This document shows, one piece after another, positions 1 to 8,473 of a DNA stretch of 64,000 nucleotides. The position numbers and the translations under genes are program-made. The stretch lies in NCBI RefSeq assembly GCF_001742285.1, contig NZ_MIEK01000001.1, positions 124,001 to 188,000 of the forward strand, read 5' to 3'. The notes below the pieces were generated by a model that saw only the letters and a list, made by a program, of their open reading frames with translations, was not told where the DNA came from and did not search any database. The stretch's first letter is position 1, and every line of letters starts with the position of its first letter. Source of the DNA: Enterococcus rivorum (GTDB lineage: Bacteria; Bacillota; Bacilli; Lactobacillales; Enterococcaceae).

Positions 1-549
1 AATCAAAATTAACGCAATCACCACTGCAACAATGGTGAGTATTTGATAGGCTCTTCTCCAACCATAATAAGTAATAATAGGTGACAATAGCAGCGGGCCA
101 ATAATTGCCGCACAGCCAGATGATGAAATTAAGATTCCTTGAGCAAACGTTCGTTGTTCCATCGGAAAATTCATTGTCACTTCTTTGCTTGCAGAGGAAG
201 CATAGCCTGAATGAGCAATTAGTCCTGTAAGAAAGCGAATGACGATTAACATTAAAATTGACGTTCCTACCCCGAATAAGAATGAAAAAACACCAATCCC
301 CAAAATCGAACCAATCAAGATTCTCCTTGACCCAACTTTGTTGATTGCAAAGCCCATTGGAACTTGCATCATTGCATAACCCAAGAAAAAGGCACTCATG
401 ACACCACCTTTTATTTCTGGACTTAGTCCCCATTCCTTTGCAATTGGAATCAATGAATAGGCGACAGACATTTTGTCAATATACACCATTGTGTACCCTA
501 AAAATAAAGCTGTTAATAGAATTGCCAGTTTTTTCCCCTTTTTTTCCAT
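1..549 (-). CDS. MFS transporter, N-terminal part (cut by window edge)
   Basis: The reverse strand is open from an ATG at 549 to the window edge, giving about 183 residues with no stop. The translation starts MEKKGKKLAILL and has several hydrophobic segments. Between the second and third is a stretch GFAINKVGSRR, which matches the loop 2-3 signature of the major facilitator superfamily. An SSSGCAAIIGPLL segment fits a helix of the same fold. It is likely a proton-driven transporter in the membrane; the substrate cannot be told. A GGGGAGAG ribosome binding site precedes the ATG. The C-terminal half lies outside the window. Confidence 0.75.
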   Translation of the reverse strand, partial: MEKKGKKLAILLTALFLGYTMVYIDKMSVAYSLIPIAKEWGLSPEIKGGVMSAFFLGYAMMQVPMGFAINKVGSRRILIGSILGIGVFSFLFGVGTSILMLIVIRFLTGLIAHSGYASSASKEVTMNFPMEQRTFAQGILISSSGCAAIIGPLLLSPIITYYGWRRAYQILTIVAVVIALILI

Positions 550-763
550 ACTCTCCCCTTAATTTTTCGTTTCCTTCAAACGATTTTTTTGTTTTTTATC
601 TTTATATTCATGAAGTAGAGGAACTAGTACACTTTTATAAAACAACTCATTTCCCATACCTTTCACCAAATAAGATAAAGAATAATATCCTTATTATATA
701 TTCTTTTCGAAAATCATTCCATCTATTTTTATTAAAATTTATCTGTTTTGGTAAAAAAAAAAG

Positions 764-801
764 AAGACTGACAAAATTCGTTTGAGAATCTTGTCAGTCT
801 T
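764..801 (-). terminator. Rho-independent terminator of the ABC exporter operon
   Basis: An 11-bp perfect stem (AAGACTGACAA at 764-774 with TTGTCAGTCTT at 791-801) is followed on the minus strand by a long T run (751-762 read in reverse). It lies directly after the ATPase stop codon. Confidence 0.85.
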
Positions 802-807
802 TTCTTC

Positions 808-1482
808 TTAATTTAGTTCTTCCAATTCTCCATCGCGAATCCGCACAACACGGTCACAGTATTCAAGCAGTCGTTCATCATGGGTAACCATAACGATTCC
901 TTTATTTTTATCTTTTGCTTCTCGACCTAATAGCTTCACTACATCAAAGGCCTTTTCCGTATCTAAGCTCGCTGTTGGTTCATCAGCTAAAATAACATCT
1001 GGTTCATGATACAACGCACATGCAATCGCAACCCGTTGTCTCTCTCCACCTGATAAATCACGAGGATATTTATCTTTTAAATCATAAATTCCAAGTGTTT
1101 TTAGTAATTCAATTTTTTTCTCTTCATTTCTACGACTTTTATCAACTTTTTCAATTAAGTGAAATTGATCTTCTACTTTTAGAAAAGGTACTAAGTTAGA
1201 ACTTTGCAGAATAAAACCGATTTTCTTGAAACGCAAATCTAGTAATTGTTTTTTTGATAAATTGTTCAATGATTGGTTGCCAACTAGTACATCTCCGCTG
1301 GTAGGTTTTTGTAACCCAGCAGCAATGGTTAAAAAAGTACTTTTCCCTGATCCAGAAGGCCCAATGACTGCTACAAACTCTCCTGCTTTTACAGCAAAAG
1401 ATAGTTCTTTCAAAGCTATTACTTCTGTATGATCAGAGCCATATTTTTTACTTACACTTGATAATTCTAATACATTTGTCAT
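808..1482 (-). CDS. ABC transporter ATP-binding protein, LolD/MacB type
   Basis: A 224-residue cytoplasmic ATPase with Walker A GPSGSGKST, signature LSGGERQRV, Walker B VILADEPT and the switch histidine in MVTHDERL. Sequence and length match the LolD/MacB/FtsE-like branch, which powers mechanotransmission-type exporters for antimicrobial peptides or lipoproteins. The gene follows the permease by 6 bp with an AGGGGGA ribosome binding site, so the two form one transcription unit. The terminator at 764-801 closes it. With the TetR gene and operator upstream, a drug or peptide efflux/resistance role is inferred; the substrate is unknown. Confidence 0.92.
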   Translation of the reverse strand: MTNVLELSSVSKKYGSDHTEVIALKELSFAVKAGEFVAVIGPSGSGKSTFLTIAAGLQKPTSGDVLVGNQSLNNLSKKQLLDLRFKKIGFILQSSNLVPFLKVEDQFHLIEKVDKSRRNEEKKIELLKTLGIYDLKDKYPRDLSGGERQRVAIACALYHEPDVILADEPTASLDTEKAFDVVKLLGREAKDKNKGIVMVTHDERLLEYCDRVVRIRDGELEELN

Positions 1483-1488
1483 CTTTTT

Positions 1489-2574
1489 TTATCCCCCTAT
1501 CGCAATCAAAGGATCGATTTTAGCAATTGTTCGAATAGAGAAGGCGCCCCCTACAATTGCAGAAACAATCAATAATATACTGAATATGCCCATTCGATTA
1601 TAGTTCGTTGCATACGGCATTGACTCTGGTAAAAAGGCTACTGTTATTGCTGTTAAAGCTAATCCAATGCCTACACCAATCAATGCTAGTACTAATGTTT
1701 GTAATAAGACTGACTTCGCTAAATAACTAGTCGGAACCCCTTGAACCTTCAAAACTCCAAACATTGCTGTTTTTTGAAGCGTCATTACGAAGATGAAAAT
1801 TCCAATAATGAAAGCAGCAATCACAATTAGGAAATATATCATGCCATCTAACGTTAAGTTTTGTGCGCTATATCCAGGTAATTTTTCTATAAAATCAGGA
1901 ATTGCAATCACTTTGCTATTCCCATCAGACGTCTTAACTGTTTTATTATCCTTAGCACGAACGACATAGCCATTCACTACGTTTTGCATTGCTGGGTTCT
2001 CACCATATTTAATGCTTCTCCATGTATCAATAGATGTGTATAAAACTGGCACAATATTAAAGCTGCTTTTTTCAGTCCAGCCCACAATTTCTAACTCTTC
2101 ATCATATTTACCAGCAGTTATCTTATCACCAATTTTGAATCCTTGATTTTTCAATGCAATCGATCCGATGACTTGATTTTTATCTGTGAAAGCTTTTCCT
2201 TCAATCACTTTTGGCATCAAGAAGCCTGCTTCATCAATTCCAAATAAGCTAACGTTTGTCAAATCGGTACTTTTATTTTTATCTTTTGCTTCGCCAATCG
2301 CCAATGACAATTGTCCAATCGGTTCTGCTGTTCCGCCAGTAATTGTTTCTTTCACTTTCTCTTCTACAACAGAAGCATTCAAGTTACTATTAGCATCATC
2401 AGCTAAAACAATCTTATCAGCCTTCCACTGGTCGACAGCTATTCGATTTCCTTGAGCAAGCCCGTTTGCCAATCCAGATAGAATAAAAATCAACCAAGCG
2501 ATTAATACCATAACTGAGATGACTAATACATATCTTCCTTTTGAATACTTAATTTCATTAATTCCTAGAAACAT
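1489..2574 (-). CDS. ABC transporter permease, FtsX/MacB-like
   Basis: A 361-residue membrane protein with one N-terminal membrane segment (about residues 15-37), a large extracytoplasmic domain (about 40-240) and three C-terminal membrane segments (about 242-350). This is the FtsX/MacB/DevC topology. It begins MFLGINEIKYSKGRY, which fits the amphipathic start of this family. It is the first gene of a two-gene exporter operon with the ATPase downstream. The large palindrome at 2682-2723 lies about 110 bp upstream and is the probable site of TetR control. The substrate cannot be deduced. Confidence 0.9.
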   Translation of the reverse strand: MFLGINEIKYSKGRYVLVISVMVLIAWLIFILSGLANGLAQGNRIAVDQWKADKIVLADDANSNLNASVVEEKVKETITGGTAEPIGQLSLAIGEAKDKNKSTDLTNVSLFGIDEAGFLMPKVIEGKAFTDKNQVIGSIALKNQGFKIGDKITAGKYDEELEIVGWTEKSSFNIVPVLYTSIDTWRSIKYGENPAMQNVVNGYVVRAKDNKTVKTSDGNSKVIAIPDFIEKLPGYSAQNLTLDGMIYFLIVIAAFIIGIFIFVMTLQKTAMFGVLKVQGVPTSYLAKSVLLQTLVLALIGVGIGLALTAITVAFLPESMPYATNYNRMGIFSILLIVSAIVGGAFSIRTIAKIDPLIAIGG

Positions 2575-2681
2575 AATCTCTCACATCTTTCCCTTTTAAT
2601 TAATTTTGAATAGTAGTTACATTTTTGACTGCTATTTTTACCGAAATTCGGTTCTTTTTTTGCTACTTCCACAATATATCA

Positions 2682-2723
2682 CTTATCAATCGATAAATCA
2701 AATATTTTTTATCGATTGATAAG
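2682..2723 (-). promoter_or_regulatory. Palindromic operator upstream of the ABC exporter
   Basis: A perfect 16-bp inverted repeat: CTTATCAATCGATAAA at 2682-2697 and TTTATCGATTGATAAG at 2708-2723, separated by 10 bp. Each arm is itself nearly palindromic around TTATC-N4-GATAA, so the site could hold two regulator dimers. It lies between the TetR-family gene and the permease start, in the expected place for an operator. Binding by that TetR is an inference. Confidence 0.7.
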
Positions 2724-2739
2724 CGAATATGTAAAAAGA

Positions 2740-2912
2740 GAGGATAAGACAAAACTAAATATCAGTTTTGTTTCATCCTCTAAATCCGAATAAACGGCGA
2801 AAAAAGTCTAGATATTAAGATATTTACCGAAAAATAACTCAATATATAAAGCGTATTGTGCGCTTTTCGGTCCGATTTTTCGACCCAAAACGACTTCTAT
2901 TTCAACCTCTTT
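2740..2912. repeat. 173-bp dispersed hairpin repeat, copy 1
   Basis: It starts with a hairpin (GAGGATAAGACAAAACT paired with AGTTTTGTTTCATCCTC) followed by about 130 bp that include AAAGCGTATTGTGCGCTTTTCGG and end in CGACTTCTATTTCAACCTC. A closely similar copy lies at 42662-42833 in the same orientation. Read on the minus strand, the hairpin is followed by TCTTTTTAC, so it can terminate the TetR transcript. No coding potential is seen. Confidence 0.85.
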
Positions 2913-2928
2913 CATGTATCAATTTTAT

Positions 2929-3522
2929 TTAAGTTAGACCATGCAACATTAAGTCTACAAATTTCTTGACGTCTTCTTGTTTCGTTTTTCTTTGGTACGT
3001 TGTTTGAATGCTTAATATGGAGCTAACATTGTATAAAACAAATCTGGTGGCATCATCCACACTAACCCCGTCTCTCAGCTGAACTAAGCTATTTTCATCA
3101 GTAAACACTGCTGCTAAACTATTAATATATGTTTGTTTAAAAATCGTATATAGTGTTGATCGATATTCTACTTCCATTTCACGGAACATATCATGAAGCA
3201 TTAAAAATAAGTTAGTAGGATGCTTTTCTAACAATACATGAATCATTTTGCATAATTTCTCATCGACAGGCAGCGGTTCTTCAATAATAACAGTTAAATC
3301 TTTTTGAACACTATCCGTTAGTTGTTCAATCACAGCTATGTATAGTTCTTTCTTATTTTTAAAATGATGATATAAGTTGGGTTGTGTGATTTGGCAACGT
3401 TCAGCAATCTCTCTTGTAGAAGTGTTTTTAAACCCTTTTTCCATGAATAATTCTGAAGCAACAAGCAGTATTTTACGATGGGTCTGTTCTAAATCAAATT
3501 TTCTTGAGTTTTTTTTAACCAT
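2929..3522 (-). CDS. TetR/AcrR family transcriptional regulator
   Basis: A 197-residue protein with an N-terminal TetR helix-turn-helix (about residues 14-60; TSTREIAERCQITQPNLYHHF) and a variable ligand-binding C-terminus. It lies upstream of, and on the same strand as, the ABC exporter, with the 16-bp-arm palindrome at 2682-2723 in between. It is therefore probably the repressor of the exporter and may respond to an exported compound. The start is supported by an AAGGAATG ribosome binding site. The repeat at 2740-2912 follows its stop codon and may act as its terminator. Confidence 0.9.
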   Translation of the reverse strand: MVKKNSRKFDLEQTHRKILLVASELFMEKGFKNTSTREIAERCQITQPNLYHHFKNKKELYIAVIEQLTDSVQKDLTVIIEEPLPVDEKLCKMIHVLLEKHPTNLFLMLHDMFREMEVEYRSTLYTIFKQTYINSLAAVFTDENSLVQLRDGVSVDDATRFVLYNVSSILSIQTTYQRKTKQEDVKKFVDLMLHGLT

Positions 3523-3720
3523 TGTTCGTTCATTCCTTTATTGATTCGTTTCATCATAGGCTAGTTTATGAGTACAACGATCATTCATTTACTTGCGTCG
3601 CACTCATTCTAACATAAATTTATACTTTCGTTGAACGTTTTTTTCAAAGACTTTTGTCTCTTCTTACTAAAAAAGCAAAATTGTCTCCTTCGATAACTGC
3701 TTTGTTTATAAAAAGATAAT

Positions 3721-3767
3721 AAGCTAGAAACGATACTCGAATAAAATACACGCATCGTTTCTAGCTT
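3721..3767 (-). terminator. Terminator downstream of the DUF308/cls genes
   Basis: A perfect 14-bp stem (AAGCTAGAAACGAT at 3721-3734 with ATCGTTTCTAGCTT at 3754-3767) lies just after the end of the 3791-4330 gene. The minus-strand 3' flank is TATTATCTTTTT. Confidence 0.75.
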
Positions 3768-3790
3768 ACTCTATTTAAAATAGATGCTGA

Positions 3791-4330
3791 TTAAGCGGTA
3801 TGACGAAAAGCTAACATAATACTCATTATTCCAAAAACAATGGCATAAATCCCAATCAAAATGGGTAGTGTCATTGCTCCAACAACAGGATTAAATAGCA
3901 GCATGACTCCAATTGCTAAACAAATTAAATCAAAAATAAACAAAAGAATTTTCCAAAAAATATTTTTCCCTTTGTGTCTTTGGATATTCACAATATTTGT
4001 CACACTATCAATAATAAACCAAACAGCAAAGACAATCCCAACGAAAACAAAACTACCGTATAAATTCGTGACTAACAACCAACCAATTAGAAAATCTAAA
4101 ACGGCCATTAACAAGTTAATCAACACTGAACCGCTGCCTGCTTCTCGTCCATACATTAAGGTGTTAATACACATTGCAACACCTCTAAAGATGGCTAAAA
4201 AGCCAAACCATAATATCAAAAAACCTAATGTCTGTCCTGGTCGATTAAACGCCAGAATACCAAATATAATAAAAACAACTCCTAGTAAAATTTCAACCCA
4301 TTTCGGGATGTTGCGATTTGTAAAATCCAT
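3791..4330 (-). CDS. DUF308 (HdeD-like) membrane protein
   Basis: About 179 residues, almost entirely hydrophobic, with six predicted membrane segments arranged in repeats typical of DUF308/HdeD proteins (VEILLGVVFIIFGILAFN near the start). Function is not established; E. coli HdeD relates to acid resistance. I chose the ATG at 4330 (MDFTNRN) because GAGGAGGAG lies just upstream; a longer frame would run back into the cls gene. It is the last gene after cls, with a second DUF308 protein before cls. Confidence 0.82.
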   Translation of the reverse strand: MDFTNRNIPKWVEILLGVVFIIFGILAFNRPGQTLGFLILWFGFLAIFRGVAMCINTLMYGREAGSGSVLINLLMAVLDFLIGWLLVTNLYGSFVFVGIVFAVWFIIDSVTNIVNIQRHKGKNIFWKILLFIFDLICLAIGVMLLFNPVVGAMTLPILIGIYAIVFGIMSIMLAFRHTA

Positions 4331-4344
4331 CAAACTCTCCTCCT

Positions 4345-5856
4345 CTATAATAGTGGTACAAATAGGGCACTGATTTTTTCTTTTAGTAATTGTTGCCAAT
4401 TTTTTTCCAATTGCTTACTTGCAGTGATAGCGGTAGCCTTTTTCAAATCTTGTTGAAAATCGTATGTTAGTTGATCGATACTGCTTGAAGGGCCATACAG
4501 AAAAACTGAAATTTCATGGTTTAACTGAAAACTGCGAATGTCAAAATTAGTCGATCCAATCGTTGCCGTTTTGCCATCAATAATCATTAATTTACAATGT
4601 AGAAAAGCTGTGTTGTCATATTGATAAACCTCGATTCCAGCATTTAAAAGCGTATCTATAAATGAGTTAGTTCCACTAAAAGAAATTTCTCTATCGCCTT
4701 TTCCAGGAATCAACAACTGAACCTTTACACCACTTAAAGCAACTCGTCTTAACACCGCTAAAGATTCATCATCAGGAACAAAGTAGGGCGTTGCAATCTG
4801 AACTAAATCATCCGCTGAATCAATCAGCTCCAATAGCCCTTCACGAATAATTTTTTCTTGATCGTAAGGTCCACCATAAACCACTTGCCCCGTTTCTGTT
4901 CCAAATAATTCCTTGGAAAAATAGCGGTCTGCTTGTTTGAAAAAGGAATCTAAACTTTTGGGACTTTCATCGAAAAAGATCCAATCATATAAAAACGATT
5001 CCTGTAACTCGCAAACTAAAGGACCTTTGATTCGGATATTGGTGTCTCTCCAATAGCTAAATTTTTCTGTTATGCTACGGTATTCATTGCCAATATTTAA
5101 TCCCCCAGTATGACCAATTTTGCCATCAATCACAACGACTTTCCGATGATTACGCCAGTTTAATCGCCTTGATAACCAAAAAGTATTCACAGGATCATAA
5201 GCTCTAACTTCAACGCCTGCTACTCTTAACTCATTAATAAAGGTAAAAGGTAACTTGATAGAGCCTAAACTATCGTACATGAAGCGAACTTCTACTCCTG
5301 CAAGTGCTTTTTCTATCAAAATATCCTTTATCTGTTGTCCAACTTCATCTGCTTTAAAAATAAAATAAAAGAGGTGAATATGATTTGTTGCATTCCTTAA
5401 ATCTTCAAAAAGTTTTTTGTACGCTTCGTTTCCTTCTGAAAGAATCGTGATGTCATTTCCCATCACAATAGAACGGCCAGAAAGTTTTTCCATTTTTCTT
5501 GATAAAATCGGACTTGATTCACCTCTTACGCTAGCAATTTCTTGTCTAACAAAATTTTGAAGAGCTGCTTGATTGATTATCTGTTCCTTTGGCAATCGAC
5601 GAGTTCTTGGATCACGACCTAACAACAAATACAGTAAAAACCCTAAAACAGGAATAAAGTATAAAGCTAAAATCCAAGCAACTTTTGCTTTTGAATTTCT
5701 ATTATCAAAAAGAAGTAAATAAATGGAAACGCCGATTGCAACTAGTTCAAAAGCCAATAGAATGAAAAAGAAACCATTAGTAAAAACTGCTACTATAAAT
5801 AACAAGAAAATAGTCACTAAACTAACGGTCATTATTTGAGTCAATTTATTTTTCAT
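4345..5856 (-). CDS. cls: Cardiolipin synthase (phospholipase D type)
   Basis: A 503-residue protein with two N-terminal membrane segments (about residues 8-60, the PLDc_N region ending LLLGRDPRTRR) and two HKD motifs, HRKVVVID and HCKLMIID. These are the paired catalytic motifs of the phospholipase D superfamily. The length fits bacterial ClsA, which joins two phosphatidylglycerols into cardiolipin plus glycerol at the membrane. The start overlaps the end of the upstream DUF308 gene by 11 bp, so translation is probably coupled. The context of two DUF308 proteins suggests an envelope stress unit. Confidence 0.95.
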   Translation of the reverse strand: MKNKLTQIMTVSLVTIFLLFIVAVFTNGFFFILLAFELVAIGVSIYLLLFDNRNSKAKVAWILALYFIPVLGFLLYLLLGRDPRTRRLPKEQIINQAALQNFVRQEIASVRGESSPILSRKMEKLSGRSIVMGNDITILSEGNEAYKKLFEDLRNATNHIHLFYFIFKADEVGQQIKDILIEKALAGVEVRFMYDSLGSIKLPFTFINELRVAGVEVRAYDPVNTFWLSRRLNWRNHRKVVVIDGKIGHTGGLNIGNEYRSITEKFSYWRDTNIRIKGPLVCELQESFLYDWIFFDESPKSLDSFFKQADRYFSKELFGTETGQVVYGGPYDQEKIIREGLLELIDSADDLVQIATPYFVPDDESLAVLRRVALSGVKVQLLIPGKGDREISFSGTNSFIDTLLNAGIEVYQYDNTAFLHCKLMIIDGKTATIGSTNFDIRSFQLNHEISVFLYGPSSSIDQLTYDFQQDLKKATAITASKQLEKNWQQLLKEKISALFVPLL

Positions 5857-6391
5857 CCAGTTGAACCTGATCTTTTTTTAAAAAGAAAACATCACCGGCA
5901 CTAACTGCCATTAATACCAACCCGACAAATCGAAAAAGAAAAATCATTGAACCAAACGGGTTAATTATCACCACGACTCCTGCTATAATGCCAATAATTC
6001 CTATAATTAGTAATAGATTTGCTGGTTGACGAACCTCTTCTTTCCCATTAGCATATCGGAAAACATCCAGTATGCCATTTAATAAAAGAATAATCCCAAT
6101 CAGAATAACTGTTAAGCTGGCTAATTGCTTGTTATACAAATAAATAATTAACGCTAGAATTAATAAAAAGATACTGTACAATAACGGAAATAAATACGGT
6201 TCATTTTTTCCTTTGGTTCGTAAAGCACCCACTACATTAAACAATCCCATAACTGCTAAAAAACCGACAATAATAATAATCGTAGCTTTGTAAAGCATCT
6301 CAGGAATCAGTAGTGCTAAGAGACCGAATACAAAAAGACAAATACTTCTAAGGAGCACTTCTTTTTCTAACGTATTCATTATTGCTTTCAT
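5846..6391 (-). CDS. DUF308 (HdeD-like) membrane protein
   Basis: About 181 residues with six hydrophobic segments, of the same DUF308 type as the gene after cls but clearly diverged from it. The ATG at 6391 has AAGGAGA nine bases upstream. Its 3' end overlaps the cls start, which makes a DUF308-cls-DUF308 unit. A role in envelope or acid stress is only a guess from distant HdeD relatives. Confidence 0.8.
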   Translation of the reverse strand: MKAIMNTLEKEVLLRSICLFVFGLLALLIPEMLYKATIIIIVGFLAVMGLFNVVGALRTKGKNEPYLFPLLYSIFLLILALIIYLYNKQLASLTVILIGIILLLNGILDVFRYANGKEEVRQPANLLLIIGIIGIIAGVVVIINPFGSMIFLFRFVGLVLMAVSAGDVFFLKKDQVQLDEK

Positions 6392-6433
6392 CAACACTCA
6401 TCTCCTTTTTTAGTGTATTCTAAATCATTCAAT

Positions 6434-7600
6434 TTAATTAATGAAATTGACTAAAATTCCTGTAATAAACACTGAAGTAATCGTCACAGTAGAAAATCCG
6501 GCAATAATCATTTTAGGTAAAATTTGACCTTCAATCATCGCAATTTCTTCTTCCGTCCCTTGAATACTTTTAGCAGCTTCTTGACTAAGTATCATCGTCC
6601 CTGGAAAGCCATATAAAGAAGTAAGTCCTATCGCTATTGCCATTGGAACACTGAAGCCTAATATTTTCCCAGCTATTGACGCAAATACTGCACTACCAAA
6701 TACTCCAATAAGGAATGACAGTAACAGTGGAATCAATAAATCAATTAAATCTGAAACAGAAGTTGTTGCCAAAGGCCCATAGATAATTAATAGAATTCCC
6801 AACATCATTAATCCATAGGCATCAATCCCAACCAACATATTCGGTTTAAAGATTTTTAATTCACGAAGTAAAATCCCAAACAAAAGGCACAAGATAAAAG
6901 TATTCAATATTCCACCACTCAAATTATTAATAAAAGTAGAAATAACAACCACTAATCCTAAACAAAATAGAGTGCCTGCCGTGGTCTGTAAGGCTTCTGG
7001 AAGAATTGTTTTTTTAACATTCACATCTTCTTTAGGCTTAGGCGTTAATTTTAAGTTGCCTGCTTTATATTCTTGATGTAACCGTTGCGCTTCTTTTCTC
7101 AAAATAATTGATGTCAAAGGGAAACCAATCACTCCTTGAAAGGCTGAAATCAACACTGGCAACACAGCTACTGAAAGTAAGCCTAATGATAAAGCTTTCT
7201 CCTGAATCATAATAACTGAAATTGTTGAGCCTGAAATTGCACCCATCGCAGCGATAGAGTAATTTCTACTTTCAAACAATGGGCCTAATAGAAATAAAGC
7301 TGTAACGATTCCCAAAACTGAAAAGAAACCAATTAGAAACGTTCGCCACTGTTGCTTAAATTCGGAAATACTAATTGTCGTCCCTAAATGGACTAGAACA
7401 AGTCCGACCACTGTGCTTCCAAGAGTTAACATAGAGGAACTTGTTAACAAATCCTCTGGGAATATATTTGATTTAAACCCTACAATAAATATCAATGAAG
7501 CAACAAATAATGAAGATAACAATGATTTCGTTTTCTTTGAAACAAAATCACTAACTGTCCAAACAAGCATAACTACGGTAAATGCTGATACTGGATTCAT
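6434..7600 (-). CDS. Transporter-like integral membrane protein, unrecognised
   Basis: A 388-residue protein with about 10 to 11 hydrophobic segments and one long hydrophilic loop near residues 170-200 that splits it into two halves. Conserved-looking elements are AMGAISGSTISVIMIQEKA in the first half and GLTSLYGFPGTMILSQEA in the second. The two glycine-rich loops resemble the paired re-entrant loops of ion-coupled carriers (for example the glutamate/sodium symporter fold). I cannot name the family. It follows the YitT gene by 15 bp, with a peptidase gene upstream, so import of peptide-derived or amino acid substrates is a possible role. GGAGGAG precedes the ATG. Confidence 0.7.
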   Translation of the reverse strand: MNPVSAFTVVMLVWTVSDFVSKKTKSLLSSLFVASLIFIVGFKSNIFPEDLLTSSSMLTLGSTVVGLVLVHLGTTISISEFKQQWRTFLIGFFSVLGIVTALFLLGPLFESRNYSIAAMGAISGSTISVIMIQEKALSLGLLSVAVLPVLISAFQGVIGFPLTSIILRKEAQRLHQEYKAGNLKLTPKPKEDVNVKKTILPEALQTTAGTLFCLGLVVVISTFINNLSGGILNTFILCLLFGILLRELKIFKPNMLVGIDAYGLMMLGILLIIYGPLATTSVSDLIDLLIPLLLSFLIGVFGSAVFASIAGKILGFSVPMAIAIGLTSLYGFPGTMILSQEAAKSIQGTEEEIAMIEGQILPKMIIAGFSTVTITSVFITGILVNFIN

Positions 7601-7615
7601 ACTAAACTCCTCCTT

Positions 7616-8455
7616 TTATTGAATTGGATGATACGTAAAACCTAGCCCATGTACTTCTGAAACGTTGTAAACAACTACAAATGACATTGGATCAATCTTA
7701 TCAATCACAGCTTTTATTTCTGGATATTCTTGATTCGATGCCACCATTAAAATCATTTCATTTGGATCACTATCGTTTCCACCTTTAATATCAAAAAGTG
7801 TCATTCCTCTAGCAACTTCTTCTTTCAGAGCCTCTTTTATTTCTGGTGCGTTTTCTTTACTGATAATCATTAACGCTTTTCGACGTTTAAGTCCTGTTTC
7901 AATGTAGGTCATGACGATTGAAACAAGCGCATTAGCTAGAATCGCGAATAAAAATTCTTCAAATCCAAAAACAAATAAACTAAGCGTTACGATAAAAGTA
8001 TCGGTTACAAACAGACCAATAGAAGGGCTAACATTAAAATATTTTTCAAAAATCAATGGTGGAATCGTTGTTCCGCCACTAGAAGCTCTAATTTTATAAA
8101 GAATAGCGACGCCTGTTGCAAAAATAGTACTCCCAAAAATTACCGATAATAGTCGATCAGAGGTTAGCATAATCTCTGGTACAATTGCTAGTAGGAATGG
8201 AAACAGCATGCTTCCATAAAGTGTATTAAAAAAAACTTTTTTTCCTAAAAATATTGCTGCTAAAATCAGCATTACAATATTCAGTGCAAACACTACGACT
8301 GAACGATCAATATTCAATAATTGTTCCATTAAAATCCCTAGTCCACTAACTCCCCCAGCAACAACATGATGTGGTCCAAAAAACATATTGACACTGATTG
8401 CTAATAAAAGAACAGCAAAGGTAATTTTTATGAGGTTTTTAATTTGGTCTTTCAT
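7616..8455 (-). CDS. YitT family membrane protein (DUF161 + DUF2179)
   Basis: A 279-residue protein with five to six membrane segments in the first about 180 residues, including GPHHVVAGGVSGLGILMEQ and the glycine-rich RASSGGTTIPPLI. A soluble C-terminal DUF2179 domain (about 195-279) follows, ending VVVYNVSEVHGLGFTY. This domain order defines the YitT/YqfU/YpjC family of Firmicutes, which has no agreed function. It is probably co-transcribed with the peptidase upstream (18 bp gap) and the transporter-like gene downstream. Confidence 0.88.
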   Translation of the reverse strand: MKDQIKNLIKITFAVLLLAISVNMFFGPHHVVAGGVSGLGILMEQLLNIDRSVVVFALNIVMLILAAIFLGKKVFFNTLYGSMLFPFLLAIVPEIMLTSDRLLSVIFGSTIFATGVAILYKIRASSGGTTIPPLIFEKYFNVSPSIGLFVTDTFIVTLSLFVFGFEEFLFAILANALVSIVMTYIETGLKRRKALMIISKENAPEIKEALKEEVARGMTLFDIKGGNDSDPNEMILMVASNQEYPEIKAVIDKIDPMSFVVVYNVSEVHGLGFTYHPIQ

Positions 8456-8473
8456 GACACACCCCTCGACTTT

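Noticed and set aside
438-785. 115-codon plus-strand frame over the MFS start
   Set aside because: It overlaps the start of the minus-strand transporter and the terminator, has no ribosome binding site and reads as AT-rich noise.
4331-4399. N-terminal extension of the DUF308 protein with CPICTTII
   Set aside because: The frame would overlap cls, and the strong ribosome binding site supports the start at 4330; the Cys pair is probably a shadow.
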